The position numbers were made by a program, and so were the translations under genes. Positions 8,998 through 16,954 of a stretch of DNA of 64,000 nt are shown piece after piece (position 1 is the first letter of the stretch; each line of letters begins with the position of its first letter). Under the pieces are notes generated by a model. The model was given only the letters and a program-made list of their open reading frames with translations, searched no databases and was not told the origin of the DNA. This DNA comes from Fimbriiglobus ruber (GTDB lineage Bacteria; Planctomycetota; Planctomycetia; Gemmatales; Gemmataceae), in the NCBI RefSeq assembly GCF_002197845.1, contig NZ_NIDE01000004.1, forward strand, positions 1,240,001 through 1,304,000, in the 5' to 3' direction.

Positions 8998-10458
8998 CTA
9001 CTCGAACGGGAACAGGGGCGTGCGGCGGTGCCGGAACGAGAACTGAGACAGGTCTGCGGACGTCACTCCCGGCGTGTTGACGCGAATCAAAGTCCGGCAG
9101 ACCGGGGCGTAAGCGGCAACTGGAGCATGAACGCCCTTAGCGACCAGGACGCGGTAGAGTTGGGGGTCGAGACCGAATGCCGTGAGCTGCCGCAAACTGA
9201 AGGGGGCGGTGCGGCGGCTCGTTAACATCAGCGTCAGGCCGGTGTCGGTGCTGACGACAGCGGTCGGTCCCTGATCGTAGTGGCGTAAACCGCCGTGTCG
9301 GGCTTCGATCTCTTCAAAGTGGCCATCGAACAACCCGTGGACCGTGAACGGTGCGACGATCGGCTCGCCGTGCCGGTCGTCGGTCTTGCCGCCGACCGCC
9401 AGCGTCAGCGTTGCGCCAACTCCAGCCCGGTTGCAGACGGCGACCGCTTCGGGGTCGTTGAGGCAGGCGAAACTCGGGCCGACTCGTTGGGTCAGGAGTT
9501 CGCGCGGGAGAATGGTAGCGTCCGCCGGCGAGCCGCCGCCGACATTATCTCCCATGTCGAGTAGGCAGACCGGGGCTGGCGCGGTCGCCGCGCGGGTGAC
9601 AGCGACCGCCGGGGATATCAGTCGGCCGCGAAAGTCTTCGCGATGATCCCACCACCAGCCCCCGAGTTCGTCCGCGTATTGCCGGGCCAGTGCCGGATCG
9701 TTGTCCGTTACCACGATCGCACTGGCCCCCATTTCGGGCACGTCGGCGTAGGGGAAGCCGAGATTGAGACTGACGGAAAGCACGCCCGGTCGTCGGCGGA
9801 TGTCGTCCGCCACGGCGTACAACTCGCGGCACGGCGATTCGGCGGTCGCCTGGGCTTCGATGTTCACGACCAGGGGCGGGAACGTCGCGGCCGCGGTCGG
9901 AATCACGTCGCCGCGGAGTGTTCGGGCGAGGAGGGCAGCCGCTTCCCGACCCCGATCCCGCTGATCGGTGTGCGGGTTGCGCCGGTACGAGACGAGCGCG
10001 GATGCGGCGTCTGCCATTCGTGGGGAGAGGTTGCAGTGCAAGTCGAGCGTTCCGATTACCGGAATGCTCAGCCCCACTAACTCCTTCACTCGACTCATCC
10101 ACAACCCGTCAAAGTCGAGCGCGTTTTCCGCGACCGCCGCGCCGTGCGGGGCGAGCAGGTAGGCGTCGAGCGGCCCGGCGCTGCGGACCGCGCCGATCAA
10201 TTGCTCCACCAGAGCGTCAGATGCGGTCGCCTCAATGGTTCCGGACGGCATGGTCCAGGCGGCGAACAGCGGAACCGCTTCAATTCGGTCCTCACCAAGT
10301 TGGTCGAAGAAGCCGCCAATTTCGTGATGCGTGCCGGCGAGTGCGTCACGGATCGCCGGCCCGGTCATCAACCGATCACACTCGAACGCCGACAAGGGAG
10401 TGCGCCCAGTCGCGAACGTGTTCGATTCGTGCATGAGCGAGATGATGCCGACGCGCAA
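8998..10458 (-). CDS. M81-family (MlrC-like) metallopeptidase
   Basis: A 486-residue cytoplasmic protein of the family named after microcystinase C. Family signatures are RVGIISLMHESNTF at the N terminus, APHGAAVAENALDFDG, GTLDLHCNLSPRM and VSYRRNPHTDQRDRG, which supply the Asp and His residues expected to bind zinc; the C-terminal MlrC domain follows, with LLDMGDNVGGGSPAD. The start is taken as the TTG at 10458 because GGGAG lies nine bases upstream and the protein then begins at the conserved strand; an upstream ATG at 10509 adds an unconserved leader. Divergent from an IclR regulator, which suggests control by it. True substrate unknown; most members are not toxin-degrading. Confidence 0.85.
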   Translation of the reverse strand: MRVGIISLMHESNTFATGRTPLSAFECDRLMTGPAIRDALAGTHHEIGGFFDQLGEDRIEAVPLFAAWTMPSGTIEATASDALVEQLIGAVRSAGPLDAYLLAPHGAAVAENALDFDGLWMSRVKELVGLSIPVIGTLDLHCNLSPRMADAASALVSYRRNPHTDQRDRGREAAALLARTLRGDVIPTAAATFPPLVVNIEAQATAESPCRELYAVADDIRRRPGVLSVSLNLGFPYADVPEMGASAIVVTDNDPALARQYADELGGWWWDHREDFRGRLISPAVAVTRAATAPAPVCLLDMGDNVGGGSPADATILPRELLTQRVGPSFACLNDPEAVAVCNRAGVGATLTLAVGGKTDDRHGEPIVAPFTVHGLFDGHFEEIEARHGGLRHYDQGPTAVVSTDTGLTLMLTSRRTAPFSLRQLTAFGLDPQLYRVLVAKGVHAPVAAYAPVCRTLIRVNTPGVTSADLSQFSFRHRRTPLFPFE

Positions 10459-10551
10459 GGTAGAACTCCCGGATTTTGGACAAAGGCTAACACCGCAAGC
10501 CATCGGCAACGGGGATACAAATCGGGAGGGTAGGTTTCACAGTCTCGAAAC

Positions 10552-10581
10552 TTGACATTCCATTAAACGGAACGATATCCT
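10552..10581 (+). promoter_or_regulatory. Predicted sigma-70 promoter of the IclR-type gene
   Basis: TTGACA at 10552-10557 and TATCCT at 10576-10581, spaced 18 bases. Transcription would begin about three bases before the GTG at 10591, so the messenger would be nearly leaderless, and indeed no ribosome binding site precedes the GTG. Confidence 0.6.
10558..10572. promoter_or_regulatory. Predicted IclR-type operator
   Basis: TTCCATTAAACGGAA is a near-perfect dyad (one mismatched pair) of the kind bound by IclR-family dimers. It fills the spacer between the -35 and -10 boxes, so a bound regulator would block polymerase; this suggests autorepression and possibly control of the divergent M81 gene. 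Confidence 0.6.
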
Positions 10582-10590
10582 GATCACATC

Positions 10591-11343
10591 GTGGAATCAA
10601 GCATCTTGCTCAAGCTGTTCGGTCTGCTCGAAGCGACGGCCGGCCACAAGGATGGGCGGCCGCTGGCCGAACTGGCCGCCGAGGTCGGGTTGGCCAAGCC
10701 GACGGCGCACCGCATTTTGAAGACGCTCGTCGCCCTCGGATACATGGAGCGTGTCGGGAACGGGGTTTATCGGCAGACGCAGCGCATCCGCCGGCTGGTC
10801 TCGGACGCGGACGACCGCCGGCTCGTCCGCGCGGCCGACAAACCGCTCCGTGATCTGTGGGAGCGGTCGGGCGAGACGGTGAACCTCGGCACGCTGCGAC
10901 AGGGCAAGATCGTCTACCTCACGGTCCTCGAAAGTCGCCAACCCTTGCGCCGGACGGTCAGCCCGACGATGACCGACCCGTTCGCCTGTACCGCGCTGGG
11001 GCGGGCGATCGCCGCCTACCTGCCGGACGAACGGCTCGCGTACCTGCTGAAAACCACGCCACTTGAAAAACGGACGCCGCACACGGTTGTTGACCAAACC
11101 GCACTCAAAAAACTGATCGCCGCCACAAAGGTCACGGGTGTCGCGACGGAAGAAGATGAAACGGACCTCGGCGTGATGTGCGTCGGGGCGCCGGTCTTCG
11201 ACCGCTCCGGCGTCGCCGCTGCCGTCAGCCTGTCGGCGCCGACTGCCCGGGCCACCGCCGCGAGCCGCGAACGGTGGGCCGAGTGGGTGAAAGCCACCGC
11301 AGAGCAAATAACCGCCCGCTTGACTCAACCCGCCGAGGATTAG
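10591..11343 (+). CDS. IclR-family transcriptional regulator
   Basis: DNA-binding regulator of 250 residues. The N-terminal winged helix-turn-helix (about 8-65) shows LAELAAEVGLAKPTAHRILK and VALGYMERVGNGVYR. The C-terminal effector domain (about 80-245) has the usual small-molecule fold with DPFACTALGRAIAAYL and VATEEDETDLGVMCVGAPV. Translation starts with GTG directly downstream of a promoter containing a dyad operator. It is followed after three bases by an RraA-like gene, and an M81 peptidase is divergent; the three probably handle one metabolite, identity unknown. Confidence 0.88.
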   Translation: MESSILLKLFGLLEATAGHKDGRPLAELAAEVGLAKPTAHRILKTLVALGYMERVGNGVYRQTQRIRRLVSDADDRRLVRAADKPLRDLWERSGETVNLGTLRQGKIVYLTVLESRQPLRRTVSPTMTDPFACTALGRAIAAYLPDERLAYLLKTTPLEKRTPHTVVDQTALKKLIAATKVTGVATEEDETDLGVMCVGAPVFDRSGVAAAVSLSAPTARATAASRERWAEWVKATAEQITARLTQPAED

Positions 11344-11346
11344 ACC

Positions 11347-12039
11347 GTGTCGCAAGCCCCGTCAAACGAGCCGACTTCGCCGTCCGTACCCGTCATCACC
11401 CTGGCCGGGATGCGGGCGTGCTTCACCGCGGCCGTCGTGTGCGACGCCCTCGACGCGGAAGGCTACCCGCGGCAATCGCCCCGCATCCGCCTCGAACCGC
11501 TAACGACCGACGGGGTTCTGATCGGTCGCTGCAAGACGACGCTGTGGGCGGACATGGCCCACAACGACCCGCGGCCCTACGAACTCGAACTCCGCGCGGT
11601 CGACTCGTGCCGCCCGGACGACGTGCTGATTTGTGCCGCGGGCGGTTCAATGCGATCCGGCGTCTGGGGCGAGTTGCTCAGTACGGCCGCGCGCAACGCC
11701 GGATGTGTCGGCGTCGTTGTGGACGGGGCCGTCCGCGACGTCGTGCGCATGCGGCACATGCAATTTCCCGCGTTCGCGAAGGGAACAGTCATTTACGACA
11801 GCAAGGACCGGCAGCGGGTGATCGATTTCGACGTGCCGGTCGAAATCGACGGCGTGACATTCGCACCGGGCGACCTCGTAGTGGCCGACGCGGACGGGGT
11901 GGTGGTCGTGCCGCGCGCGGTCGAGGGAAAGGTCATTCGTCGGGCCTGGGAAAAGGTCCACGCCGAGACCGAGGTGCGCGAAGCCATCCGAAACGGTATG
12001 AAAGCCACGGAAGCGTTTCAGAGATACGGCGTGCTGTAA
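11347..12039 (+). CDS. RraA-family protein (HMG/CHA aldolase-like)
   Basis: A 230-residue cytoplasmic protein of the RraA / 4-hydroxy-4-methyl-2-oxoglutarate aldolase superfamily. The signature is GGSMRSGVWGELLSTAA followed by GVVVDGAVRDV, in which the Arg-Asp pair and neighbouring acidic residues bind pyruvate and a divalent metal in the aldolases. FDVPVEIDGVTFAPGDLVVAD is also typical. True RraA proteins, which bind RNase E, are shorter; the additional N-terminal part and the pairing with an IclR regulator favour a catabolic aldolase or decarboxylase role (inference). GTG start three bases after the IclR stop, so co-transcription is likely. Confidence 0.8.
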   Translation: MSQAPSNEPTSPSVPVITLAGMRACFTAAVVCDALDAEGYPRQSPRIRLEPLTTDGVLIGRCKTTLWADMAHNDPRPYELELRAVDSCRPDDVLICAAGGSMRSGVWGELLSTAARNAGCVGVVVDGAVRDVVRMRHMQFPAFAKGTVIYDSKDRQRVIDFDVPVEIDGVTFAPGDLVVADADGVVVVPRAVEGKVIRRAWEKVHAETEVREAIRNGMKATEAFQRYGVL

Positions 12040-12070
12040 CACGGTGGGAAGTGTTCGCACGCCATCCACG

Positions 12071-13801
12071 TTATTTGCCAGGGAGCGGCGGCAGTGAAGG
12101 GATCGCCGGTTCTCCGGACGGAGATGCTGGCGTCGCCGGAACGACAGGTGCGTTCGGGCGTGGCGCACCGCTCGGCGACGAACCCGTGCCCGTTCCCAAA
12201 ATCGGAGCGGGCGGGCTGGGAACAGCTGCCGGGGCTGGCGCGGGGCTCGGAGTGGTCGGAGTGGTCGGAGTGGTCGGCGGCGGCGGGTTCGGGCTCGCCT
12301 GCGCCGGTCGCTCGGACTCGACCACCCGGGACTGCGGGCCGCCCACGCCCTGGACCTTCTCGATGATTGCGTTGGGCGTCTCCAGGTCGATGATCACTTC
12401 TTTCTCGTAAACATGGACCCCGGAGTTCGATGCCTTATCGGTTGCCCGAATACGGACATAAAACTTCCAGAGGTTCTTGTCTTCGACTTCCCAGACGTAC
12501 CGGCCGGTATGGGCGATCGGCTCTGGCGTGATGGTCTTCCACTCGCCGGACATCTTGTCCGGCGAGTATTCCAACACGATCGGGGCCGGGAGCAGGTTCT
12601 TGTCCGTCGCCTGCCACTGAATCTCGACCCGCGGCCCCGTCACGCCGCCGGGAGAGACGCGAACGCTGTCGATCTTCACGAACGGCTTGACGGTATCGAC
12701 TTCGATCAGGAACTGGGCCGGTTCGTTCGTCTGTGGATCGGGTCGCTTGCCGCCGGCGCCGTTGACCGGAACGACGATGAATCCGTAGAGCCCGTCCGCG
12801 GTGGCCGAATACGGGATCTTGATGGCCGGGTCGCGGTCGCCGGGCTGAATGTTAACCGCTTGCGTTTTGTCCAGTGTCCAGGTTCTTTTCTTGTCGTCCT
12901 GCACCCACAAGGCCGCCTGCTTGACGCCCGACCGGGTCACGTGCGTCAGTTTCGATTCGACGGTCAATTCGCGGGTATTAACGAAGCTGATCTCGGGTCG
13001 CTGGATGTCAGCCGTGTTAGCAAATCCGTTCGGCTGGCTGGCTCGCGAGGGTGGGAACGGGTCTCGGCCGCCGGTGTCGCCACGGATCGATCCGTCGTTG
13101 GTGAGACCGCCTCCGCCACCCGAGGCGGCCCCGGTGGCGGCAATCGTCACGACACGGGAGGCCATTTCCAATCCGGCCCGGTCGCGAGCGACCACGCGGA
13201 CTTCGAGCGGCACGTCCGTCGTCCGCAAGCCGGTGTACGTGTAGCTGTCACGGGCGCGGAACGGGCGCGGGGTGAACGGCGTCCACCGCTGCTGCCCCTG
13301 CCACCGCACCTCGACCTGGACCGCGTCCGCGGCCAGGTTCTCGTCCTGCACGTCCCACTCGATCGTCGTCCCGCCGGCTGCCGCGACACGGACCGTCGGC
13401 GGCCGGGTGTCGAAGATGATCCGGTATTGGGCCGTCAGTTCGGCGTCCCGCGGGTTCACGTCGTTGTCCGCGTAGACGAACTGGAGCGCGAAATCATACT
13501 CCCCGTCGGCCGGGCTGACGTACCGGAACCCGTAACGCTTCTTGTCCGCGTCGATCAGGTCGAGGTCGTTGACCCCGCGTTCCGTGATCAGTTTGAACCG
13601 CCCGCGGTCGGGGGCGGCGTAGAACCGGAGTTTCGTCGGGGCCGGACTCTGTTTCTTGATCTCTTCGACCGGCACCGGGAACTGGATTTCCCGCAGGGGC
13701 CAATACCGCGGGTCGGGGCCGGCCGCCTGAGCGCGCGTCGGCAGGACGGTGGCGGCGACCGCCAGCAGCACCCCCGCGAAAACGCACACCCGTTGGAGCA
13801 T
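12071..13801 (-). CDS. Secreted multi-domain protein with Pro-rich tail, 576 aa
   Basis: Signal peptide at 1-26 (MLQRVCVFAGVLLAVAATVL, then an AQA cleavage site). The mature protein is beta-rich: segments such as DGEYDFALQFVYADND and the repeated pattern of a domain closing with VVARDRAG, VVPVNGAGG and RIRATDKASN look like three or four Ig/fibronectin-like domains. The last 70 residues are Pro/Thr/Ala repeats (PPPPTTPTTPTTPSP), a likely wall- or matrix-spanning tail. No catalytic motif was recognised. It converges with the RraA gene, the two stops being 31 bases apart. Confidence 0.7.
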   Translation of the reverse strand: MLQRVCVFAGVLLAVAATVLPTRAQAAGPDPRYWPLREIQFPVPVEEIKKQSPAPTKLRFYAAPDRGRFKLITERGVNDLDLIDADKKRYGFRYVSPADGEYDFALQFVYADNDVNPRDAELTAQYRIIFDTRPPTVRVAAAGGTTIEWDVQDENLAADAVQVEVRWQGQQRWTPFTPRPFRARDSYTYTGLRTTDVPLEVRVVARDRAGLEMASRVVTIAATGAASGGGGGLTNDGSIRGDTGGRDPFPPSRASQPNGFANTADIQRPEISFVNTRELTVESKLTHVTRSGVKQAALWVQDDKKRTWTLDKTQAVNIQPGDRDPAIKIPYSATADGLYGFIVVPVNGAGGKRPDPQTNEPAQFLIEVDTVKPFVKIDSVRVSPGGVTGPRVEIQWQATDKNLLPAPIVLEYSPDKMSGEWKTITPEPIAHTGRYVWEVEDKNLWKFYVRIRATDKASNSGVHVYEKEVIIDLETPNAIIEKVQGVGGPQSRVVESERPAQASPNPPPPTTPTTPTTPSPAPAPAAVPSPPAPILGTGTGSSPSGAPRPNAPVVPATPASPSGEPAIPSLPPLPGK

Positions 13802-14060
13802 GACGGACTCCTACACCGAACACCGGACCCTATTGGAATTCCATCGAGCGGGGGGGCCAAGCGACTTGAACGATTCGCCCGGGAAGTGTCAGACGGGGTA
13901 ATTTGGAGAAGAGATACTTACGCAAACACCCACTTGGTTTGGCGGGATCGGAGAAATCCCCGATGCTGGTACGCGCGAAAGACCAGCAAATGCGGAGAAA
14001 ACCGTTATTTCGTGCGATAGTAAAAGCTACGAGTCGATGTGCTTTTTCGACTTTCAGCGG

Positions 14061-14519
14061 TCATAAAATCGGTGCGGATGTCGCGACCATATTCGGGTCG
14101 AGAACAGTCAGACCGGGGTAGCGTGTGAAATCAGCGACATTAAATGTGAGGATTCGAGTGACGCCGTGCGTACGCATGGCTGCGACGTAGCGGGCGTCGT
14201 GGGCCGGTTTCCCCTGGCAGGCGTTGGCGGTGACGACGACCCGCCACTCGGTAAAAAGCATTGGGTCGTCGTTGAGGACAGGGAATGTGTCCACGAGGTC
14301 ACAGACGGTTTGATCGCATTCAATCGGTGACAGGCCGAGACCGTTGTTGGCGACGGGTCGAGTGGCGACGACCCAAAACTCGTAGATAGCCTGGGGAACG
14401 GTGCGGAGTGTCCAACCCTGAGTGCGGAGGGCAACCAGGGCTGTTACCGCGACCGGGTGTTGAATCGCCGTCGTGTCGATGAATCGGAGGAGGACGTTGA
14501 CATCGAGAACGACAATCAT
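14061..14519 (-). CDS. PIN-domain protein, VapC-type toxin
   Basis: A 152-residue PIN-domain protein. The four acidic residues expected for a magnesium-dependent ribonuclease are present: Asp6 in VVLDVNVLLRF, the Glu in QAIYEFWVV, the Asp in PAHDARYVAAM and the Asp in FNVADFTRYPG. Its ATG overlaps the stop of the upstream antitoxin gene by four bases (ATGA), the usual order and coupling of VapBC modules. Target RNA unknown. Confidence 0.85.
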   Translation of the reverse strand: MIVVLDVNVLLRFIDTTAIQHPVAVTALVALRTQGWTLRTVPQAIYEFWVVATRPVANNGLGLSPIECDQTVCDLVDTFPVLNDDPMLFTEWRVVVTANACQGKPAHDARYVAAMRTHGVTRILTFNVADFTRYPGLTVLDPNMVATSAPIL

Positions 14520-14782
14520 TCGCCGCGTCCCTCATAGATGCTCTCGCGGCTAACGTCTGCCTGGAACCCGGGCGGGTAGCGGTGGGCACGGCTTGCGGCG
14601 TTGGCAAGCAGTTCATCGAATCGCTGTTTCCACTGGTCGTAAGGGAGATCACCTGGTGGTATCGGCCCTTGATCGCCCCGTTCGAGCAGGTGTGCAACGA
14701 GAGTATCGGTCGAGATACCGAGCGACGAGGCCCGGTGTGAAAGCCGTTGGTAAGCATCATCGGGAATGGTGATGGTCGGCAT
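14516..14782 (-). CDS. Antitoxin partner of the PIN-domain toxin
   Basis: An 88-residue protein with a short N-terminal beta strand and two helices (MPTITIPDDAYQRLSHRA, then GISTDTLVAHLLERG), consistent with a ribbon-helix-helix DNA-binding antitoxin, and a disordered C-terminal tail that would neutralise the toxin. GAGGG lies seven bases before the ATG. It directly precedes and overlaps the toxin gene, so the pair is probably autoregulated as one operon. Confidence 0.75.
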   Translation of the reverse strand: MPTITIPDDAYQRLSHRASSLGISTDTLVAHLLERGDQGPIPPGDLPYDQWKQRFDELLANAASRAHRYPPGFQADVSRESIYEGRGE

Positions 14783-14884
14783 GGTCGGCCCTCATTCTGT
14801 CGTCCCCTCCGATTAATGTACCCGCTTGTCTGAACAATGGAACCCGGGGCACCAACCACCACCATTTCCACCGGCCACAACCCC

Positions 14885-14921
14885 CTCCACGCACGGGCGA
14901 TTACGTCGCCCGTGCGTGGAG
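14885..14921. terminator. Perfect 16-bp hairpin after the HTTM gene
   Basis: Arms 14885-14900 and 14906-14921 pair perfectly around a five-base loop. It lies just downstream of the minus-strand HTTM gene and upstream of nothing on the plus strand. No T run follows, so it may stabilise the 3-prime end or be a dispersed dyad. Confidence 0.5.
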
Positions 14922-14935
14922 TCTCGGCAATCCAG

Positions 14936-16954
14936 TTACTTACCAGCGCCCGTCTTCTGCAACGTGGCCGCGGGCGCAACCGAAACACTTCCGGTCAACA
15001 CCCGCACGATCGCCCCGGACGCGCCGGGTACGAGCAGCAGCCACCGGAGCGGGCGAGCCCAGGCGAGCCGCGACAAGAGGGCGTCGACCGCTTCCCGGCC
15101 GGTCAGCTCCCGCCCGTCGGCGACGACCCGCACCTCATCCGCCGAGCCGCCCGGGGTTTGTTCGATCCGCTCGACCTGATTGTCGAAGTCGAGCGCCCGG
15201 ATCAGTGCCGCCGCCCGGAGCTGTGCGGTGGCACCCGCAGCTAACCTGACGAGGAACCGGCCGCTTTTCGCACCGGTCTCCCGGTATCCGAACAGACGGT
15301 CGCGGATCGCCGCCCCGGGCAGGTAGCTGATGAGCAGGGTCATCATTAACAGGCTAAAGATCCACAACCCCATGAATATGGCGACGCCGGCGTGGAACAT
15401 GAAGCCGAACAGAAGGATGTACGGCCGGGCCCGCGACCAGACCAGGAATGGGATGCCGAGTTCCGCGATGAGCGTGAACGCGACGCCGAACGCCGCCAGG
15501 AGCGCGTACACCGGGCGGTGCGAGACCGTTTCGCGGAGCAGGTATTCGTACCAGCGGAAGTGGACGAGCGTGAACTCGGGGTTGACGAGCGTGTCCCAGT
15601 ACGCGTTCGTATTCCACCAGGCGCCGCCCTTCAATTTCGACATCCCGGCGGCCGCGTAAATGAAACAGCAGTGGACCTGAATCATCCGCTGGATCAGGCC
15701 GGCGATGACCGTCCGCGGCGGCACTTCCAGGTATAACGCCGTGGCCGCGTCGATCGTTCCGGTCCGGGCCAGACTGGCCCGCGCGGCCCGGTAGCGGCAA
15801 ACGAGCCGGTCGACCGACAGGGCCGCCCCGCAGTTCGCGAACATTAGGTAGAACAGCAGGATGTTCATCATCGTGTCCATCCCGAACAGCACCTGCTGCG
15901 TCCGGTGGATGTAGCTGATCGCGGCCAGCCACGTCAGGACCGCCGTGACCCGGGTACAGAACCCGATCGTGAACAGGAAGATGATGACCAGGGTCACGCC
16001 GTGGGCGACGTACATCCCGACCGGGTCGGTGACGTAATACCACAGCGAGAAGATCGGCGCCCCGGTCCGGTACGCGACCCGCCTCTCGGTGTGCCAATAC
16101 TCCATGTAATCGAGCTGGCTGGCCCGTTCGGTCGGGTCGACTTCGGTCAGGTTGCGGAGGAACCGCAGGAACGCCCCGCGCTGGGCGAAGTCCATCTCGG
16201 ACAGGTGGTTGATGACGTACTTCTGGTAGTCCGGGGCGAGCGGGTTGTCCTTGGGAGGGGGCGGCGGGAGGCTGAGGTAGAACGATTCGATCTCGTCCGC
16301 GACGGCCGCCCGCTCGTCCGTCGTGAGGTCGGTAACGATGGCCGGCGGCATCACTTTGTCGCGGGTCTTGTCCCACAGGTCGACGGAGCGGACCTTGCCG
16401 AGTTCATTCCGGCGGACGTTCGCGTCGTCGCTCAACGTCAACACGAATCCGAGCCCGTCGTTGACGGTGACGCCGTTCAGACTCCGTTGTAAGCGGTCCA
16501 GATACCGGAGCGCGTGATCGAGTTCGGGCCGCGTGGGGTACTTATCGAGTAGCGAGCGCATGTACGCCATCACCGCCCGCCGGCGGTGCGGGTATTCGGG
16601 GACGTAAGTGGATAACTCGATTTCCGTCCCCATGCCCGGGCGGTGCAATTGGGGTTGGGCACCTTCGGGCAGGTACGGAATCTTGGCCGGAACTTCCCAG
16701 TCGAGCGGCCCGAGGATGTTCGGCGTCTCGGTCCGTTCGCGGTTAATGTACTTGAGCCCGTACCACCCGTCCGGGCCGAAAAAGGCCCGGAGGTCGAACG
16801 AATAGGCCAGGTGGACGTACAAGACGAGGCACCCGGTCACGATCCGCAGGAACCCGAGGGTCGTCGGGTCGCCCGGGGTGAACCAGAAGTCGCGCCACAC
16901 GCGCCACGGCCCGCGGGCCGGCGCAGATCGATTATCGGTCACGGCCGCCTCCAT
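14936..16954 (-). CDS. HTTM-domain membrane protein (vitamin K-dependent carboxylase-like)
   Basis: A 672-residue integral membrane protein. A first membrane helix lies near 33-55 (TLGFLRIVTGCLVLYVHLAY) followed by a conserved FFGPDGWYG motif, then about 220 soluble residues, then a bundle of helices (about 290-550) including MFANCGAALSVDRL, and a soluble C-terminal part. The HTTM family comprises bacterial relatives of vitamin K-dependent gamma-carboxylase; most have unknown substrates. The start overlaps the end of the upstream membrane-protein gene by 16 bases, so the two are translationally coupled. The long soluble insert after the first helix is unusual compared with short HTTM proteins. 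Confidence 0.8.
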   Translation of the reverse strand: MEAAVTDNRSAPARGPWRVWRDFWFTPGDPTTLGFLRIVTGCLVLYVHLAYSFDLRAFFGPDGWYGLKYINRERTETPNILGPLDWEVPAKIPYLPEGAQPQLHRPGMGTEIELSTYVPEYPHRRRAVMAYMRSLLDKYPTRPELDHALRYLDRLQRSLNGVTVNDGLGFVLTLSDDANVRRNELGKVRSVDLWDKTRDKVMPPAIVTDLTTDERAAVADEIESFYLSLPPPPPKDNPLAPDYQKYVINHLSEMDFAQRGAFLRFLRNLTEVDPTERASQLDYMEYWHTERRVAYRTGAPIFSLWYYVTDPVGMYVAHGVTLVIIFLFTIGFCTRVTAVLTWLAAISYIHRTQQVLFGMDTMMNILLFYLMFANCGAALSVDRLVCRYRAARASLARTGTIDAATALYLEVPPRTVIAGLIQRMIQVHCCFIYAAAGMSKLKGGAWWNTNAYWDTLVNPEFTLVHFRWYEYLLRETVSHRPVYALLAAFGVAFTLIAELGIPFLVWSRARPYILLFGFMFHAGVAIFMGLWIFSLLMMTLLISYLPGAAIRDRLFGYRETGAKSGRFLVRLAAGATAQLRAAALIRALDFDNQVERIEQTPGGSADEVRVVADGRELTGREAVDALLSRLAWARPLRWLLLVPGASGAIVRVLTGSVSVAPAATLQKTGAGK

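Noticed and set aside
12413-14020. Plus-strand open frame of 535 codons opposite the secreted Pro-rich-tailed protein
   Set aside because: Arg/Asp/Val-rich composition typical of a frame opposite a GC-rich gene; the minus-strand gene has a clear signal peptide and domains.
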